Source: JAQVSH01 sp964451605 (GTDB lineage Bacteria; Bacteroidota; Bacteroidia; Bacteroidales; UBA4181). Taken from it: a DNA stretch of 9,353 bases. The position numbers and the translations under genes were made by a program. The notes under the pieces are model-generated. The model was given only the letters and a program-made list of their open reading frames with translations, was not told the DNA's origin and searched no databases. This document shows, piece after piece, positions 7,121-9,353 of this stretch; position 1 is the stretch's first letter; every line of letters starts with the position of its first letter. The stretch covers positions 1 to 9,353 of the forward strand of contig CAYVJA010000077.1 of NCBI GenBank assembly GCA_964451605.1, written 5' to 3'.

Positions 7121-7957
7121 ATGAGGGAGAGGATCTATTTATCGAAAGAATTTTTGGGCGAGGCACTGGGCACGTTTCTGCTGGTACTGTTTGGTTGCGG
7201 CTCTGTGGCCGTTTCTGTCTTGTTTCAGGCTCACCAGGGCTTGATGCAGATTGCGCTGGCCTGGGGAATTGGCGTTACGCTTGCCATCTACCTTACCCGA
7301 CATCTGTCGTGTGCCCATCTGAATCCTGCGGTTTCGTTGGCTATGGTGGTGAGCGGGCGCATGTCGGGCAGAAAACTGCCGATCTATGTTGCAGCCCAGT
7401 TTTTGGGTGCTTTTTTGGCAGGGATTGCCATCTATCTCCTTTTTTCACCCTCAATCTCGGCTTTCGAGGCGGCCGGAGGAATGGTTCGCGGCTCTGCCGA
7501 GTCGGTGGCTACCGCCAAAATGTTTGGAGAGTATTATGCAGTTCCCGGTGGGAGTGCTGTGGTTTCGTTACCACTCGCCATGGGTGCCGAGGCGTTTGGC
7601 ACTTTTTTACTGGTGTTAATCATTTTTGCTCTTACCGAGAGTTGTAACGTGGGCAGGCCTTCCGATGCAATATCTCCTCTGTTTATCGGGCTTACCGTAA
7701 GCTCTATTATCTGTCTGATTGCTCCGCTCACCCAGGCAGGGCTGAATCCTGCCCGCGACTTCGGCCCCCGGATGGTTGCCTGGATGGCCGGATGGGGAGC
7801 TGCTTCTTTTCCCGACAGTGAGGGAGGCTTCTTTTGGGTCTATATCCTCGGTCCCTTTATAGGCGGTATTCTGGCAGCACTCTTTTTCCTCTATGTGTTC
7901 GAACCCATGCTCGGGCAAAAGACGAAAAAGTGTGGATGCACAAGAAATAATGGTTAA
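7121..7957 (+). CDS. MIP-family aquaglyceroporin (GlpF-like channel)
   Basis: This 278-residue inner-membrane channel is close to the length of E. coli GlpF (281) and has six predicted membrane spans and two re-entrant half-helices. The first NPA motif is at 68-70 (CAHLNPAVS) and the second at 209-211 in GLNPARDFGPR. Arg212 is the selectivity-filter Arg. Asp213 is the hallmark of glycerol-conducting members. Trp48 matches GlpF Trp48, but the GlpF Phe200 position is Ala206, so the filter should be wider or less hydrophobic. Cys64 replaces the usual Gly of SGAH, and the tail carries Cys271-Gly-Cys273. Aquaglyceroporins can pass As(OH)3 and Sb(OH)3, and AqpS lies in the ars operon of Sinorhizobium meliloti. 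The ArsR-family neighbour suggests a metalloid role here, while glycerol or another small neutral solute remains possible. The ATG at 7113 is out of frame and hits a stop after three codons. Confidence 0.95.
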   Translation: MRERIYLSKEFLGEALGTFLLVLFGCGSVAVSVLFQAHQGLMQIALAWGIGVTLAIYLTRHLSCAHLNPAVSLAMVVSGRMSGRKLPIYVAAQFLGAFLAGIAIYLLFSPSISAFEAAGGMVRGSAESVATAKMFGEYYAVPGGSAVVSLPLAMGAEAFGTFLLVLIIFALTESCNVGRPSDAISPLFIGLTVSSIICLIAPLTQAGLNPARDFGPRMVAWMAGWGAASFPDSEGGFFWVYILGPFIGGILAALFFLYVFEPMLGQKTKKCGCTRNNG

Positions 7958-8063
7958 TGGTAAATGGTGAATTAATGCTCTAATGCTTCAAAGTGCAAAT
8001 GCACTTTGAGTGCTCTAATGCTGCGCTTCGCGCGGGTGAAACAGTGTAACAGTGTAACAGTAT
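7949..8063. repeat. Composite element C, interrupted array between channel and GTPase genes
   Basis: After the aquaporin stop come approximate 7-bp units (TAATGGT, TAATGGT, AAATGGT) at 7949-7969. Next are TGCTCTAA plus half unit TGCT at 7976-7987, then a perfect inverted repeat at 7988-8009 (arms TCAAAGTGCA and TGCACTTTGA, 2-base loop). A second TGCTCTAA plus TGCT follows at 8011-8022, then GCGC-TTC-GCGC at 8023-8033, GGGTGA and three 8-bp units at 8040-8063 (AACAGTGT, AACAGTGT, AACAGTAT). It fills almost the whole gap before the GTPase gene. No cobalamin-riboswitch B12 box is visible. Confidence 0.88.
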
Positions 8064-8073
8064 AATAATAACT

Positions 8074-9180
8074 ATGATGGGGAATAGAACACGGCTTATT
8101 TTGGTGGGAGGTTTTCTTGGTGCCGGGAAGACGACTCTTTTATGGGAGGCCGCCAGAACGATGGTTTCAAAGGGTAAACGGGTTGGTTTGGTTACTAACG
8201 ACCAGGCTCCTGATCTGGTAGATACTCTATTCTTGTCGCAAAAAAGTCTTCCTGTTGCCGAGGTAAGCGGCAGTTGTTTTTGCTGCAATTTCGAAGGACT
8301 GATCGACGCGTTGAAACGGGTAGGAAAGGAGGCTCATGCCGATGTGATTATTGCCGAACCGGTGGGTAGTTGTACCGATTTGTCGGCTACCATCCTGCAG
8401 CCCTTAAAGGCTCATTCGAAGCGCGAGTGGGTGTTGAGTCCTCTTTCTGTAATGGCCGATCCGGCGATGCTTTCGGATATTCTGGAGGGTGGCACGGGAG
8501 GATTGCACGCCAGTGCTGCCTACATATTCCGTAAGCAGTTGGAAGAAAGTGATTTGATTCTGATTAGTAAGGCGGATTCGTTTAGGGCAGAAGCTATGGA
8601 GCAATTGCAGGAAAAGGTCAGGAAGCACTATCCCGACCGGGAGGTTCTGTCTATCAGTGCTGCTACTGGCCAGGGGATAGAGGAGTGGATCCGTATTGTA
8701 ACCACTCAATCGGATGCCGGAAGACGTTTGGCCGAAGTCGATTATGATATCTATGCCGAGGGCGAAGCCGTGTTGGGTTGGTTGAACAGTCATCTGGAAC
8801 TGAAAGGCAAACCAACCGATTGGAATCTCTTTGCTGCCCTGCTACTGCAGGATTTGGCTGCTAAATTTGCTGAGATGAAGGCATCCGTTGGGCATATTAA
8901 ATTGAATCTCCTTGCGGGCGATGCCAACTTGACCGGAAATCTCACCGGTCGAATCGATTCTCTCTCCATCAGAGGATCGGTCGGTGTCAGTGACAATGCC
9001 CAACTAACCCTGAATGCCCGGGTAGAGATGTCGCCCGAAAAACTGGAAGAGGTTGTCCGACAAGCCCTGGATGCAGCAATGGCCGACAACCTTTCCGCAA
9101 CAACCCTGGCCTGGCGCTGCCTGAAGCCGGGTCGACCCAACCCCACCTTTCGGTTCGACCATGTGGTGTATGAACTCTGA
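8074..9180 (+). CDS. COG0523/G3E-family (CobW-like) GTPase, putative metallochaperone
   Basis: This 368-residue cytoplasmic GTPase belongs to the group that delivers metals to enzymes (CobW for cobalt, ZNG1-type for zinc, nitrile-hydratase activators). Walker A is GGFLGAGKTT at 12-21. The family metal-binding CxCC motif is Cys68-Phe-Cys70-Cys71. A Walker B-like segment is VIIAEPVGS at 91-99. The base-recognition motif is SKAD at 165-168, in place of NKxD. The C-terminal half (about 215-368) does not look like a standard CobW_C domain and ends in LAWRCLKPGRPNPTFRF, so it may be a subfamily with its own partner. Two ATG codons lie in tandem at 8074 and 8077; either could start. It is last in the ArsR-channel-GTPase series, 116 bp after the channel gene, with the gap filled by repeats. 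Its client metal and protein are unknown; neighbours suggest it is metal- or metalloid-linked. Confidence 0.92.
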   Translation: MMGNRTRLILVGGFLGAGKTTLLWEAARTMVSKGKRVGLVTNDQAPDLVDTLFLSQKSLPVAEVSGSCFCCNFEGLIDALKRVGKEAHADVIIAEPVGSCTDLSATILQPLKAHSKREWVLSPLSVMADPAMLSDILEGGTGGLHASAAYIFRKQLEESDLILISKADSFRAEAMEQLQEKVRKHYPDREVLSISAATGQGIEEWIRIVTTQSDAGRRLAEVDYDIYAEGEAVLGWLNSHLELKGKPTDWNLFAALLLQDLAAKFAEMKASVGHIKLNLLAGDANLTGNLTGRIDSLSIRGSVGVSDNAQLTLNARVEMSPEKLEEVVRQALDAAMADNLSATTLAWRCLKPGRPNPTFRFDHVVYEL

Positions 9181-9230
9181 TGCGCTTGCGCGCAAATGGT
9201 TAATGGTGAATGTGCGCTTCGCGCGGGGAT
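9181..9230. repeat. Composite element D directly after the GTPase stop
   Basis: GCGC-TT-GCGCGC begins one base after the TGA stop. AAATGGTTAATGGTGAATG follows, matching the 7-bp-like units of element C, and then GCGC-TTC-GCGCGGGG at about 9214-9228. The 8-bp TGCTCTA units are missing, so this is a partial version of the element, with two GCGC mini-hairpins instead of one. Confidence 0.78.
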
Positions 9231-9353
9231 AACAACGATCTGGTAACGCAGAATGTAGCCGTTTGGAGGTAAGTGCGTCGGAGACATCGGATAAGTTGGG
9301 CGGGGACCCATCGCTCTCAATGAACGCTAAAAAGAGGAGCTGTTTGAGCGAAG
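9231..9353. other. Non-coding tail running to the window edge
   Basis: No convincing gene is seen. An ATG at 9320 opens MNAKKRSCLSE to the window edge, too short to judge. The last bases (GCTAAAAAGAGGAGCTG at 9326-9342, then TTTGAGCGAAG) look to me like the left arm and loop start of a long inverted repeat of a kind seen between Bacteroidetes genes, but the other arm is outside the window. Confidence 0.4.

Noticed and set aside
7958..8073. Cobalamin riboswitch before the CobW-like gene
   Set aside because: The gap is filled by short repeats and holds no B12-box-like sequence or room for the aptamer.
8790..9320. A 176-codon minus-strand open frame over the end of the GTPase gene
   Set aside because: It overlaps a well-supported gene in antisense, crosses intergenic repeats, and has no recognisable motif.
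9320..9353. Start of a further gene at the window edge
   Set aside because: Only eleven codons are visible, with no promoter or motif, and the stretch looks like part of an inverted repeat.

Overview
The window looks like a chromosomal segment from a member of the Bacteroidales. The rRNA sequences read like Bacteroidales rRNA, the start codons mostly lack clear Shine-Dalgarno sequences, the lipoprotein has an acidic tract just after its lipidated Cys as in surface-exported Bacteroidetes lipoproteins, and the genes are polysaccharide-degrading types. Placement near Dysgonomonadaceae (Proteiniphilum/Petrimonas-like) is only an impression from the intergenic repeat style.

Layout. (1) 1-540: the 3' end of a 23S rRNA gene, a short spacer without tRNA, a 5S rRNA gene and a strong intrinsic terminator closing the rRNA operon. 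(2) 541-826: a non-coding stretch with an inverted copy of the terminator arm, two arrays of an 8-bp repeat (TGCTCTAA/TGCTCTAG) and a weak promoter candidate. (3) 827-2647 (+): a secreted two-domain protein, GH99-like barrel plus a carbohydrate-binding-like beta domain. (4) 2648-2774: a convergent gap with a large hairpin. (5) 2775-6500 (-): two co-directional genes 45 bp apart. The first transcribed is a lipoprotein made of three 107-residue repeats; the second is a secreted GH51 alpha-L-arabinofuranosidase with an extra N-terminal propeller-like region. (6) 6501-9180 (+): a divergent three-gene cassette of ArsR-family repressor, MIP-family aquaglyceroporin and COG0523/G3E (CobW-like) GTPase. 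A 26-bp near-palindrome with 12-2-12 geometry lies 12 bp before the repressor start. (7) 9181-9353: repeat-derived non-coding DNA.

Two things stand out. First, a composite intergenic element (8-bp tandem units, then a GCGC-TTC-GCGC mini-hairpin, then sometimes AACAGTGT units) occupies gaps after the rRNA operon and after each gene of the ArsR cassette, and even supplies the stop codon of the repressor. Second, the ArsR / channel / metallochaperone-GTPase cassette resembles a metal- or metalloid-responsive uptake/efflux and delivery module. Each family is known, but the combination without arsenate reductase, ArsA/B or Acr3 is not one I recognise as a described system.

The polysaccharide genes probably act outside the cytoplasm on arabinose-containing plant glycans. 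No SusC/SusD pair is present in the window.
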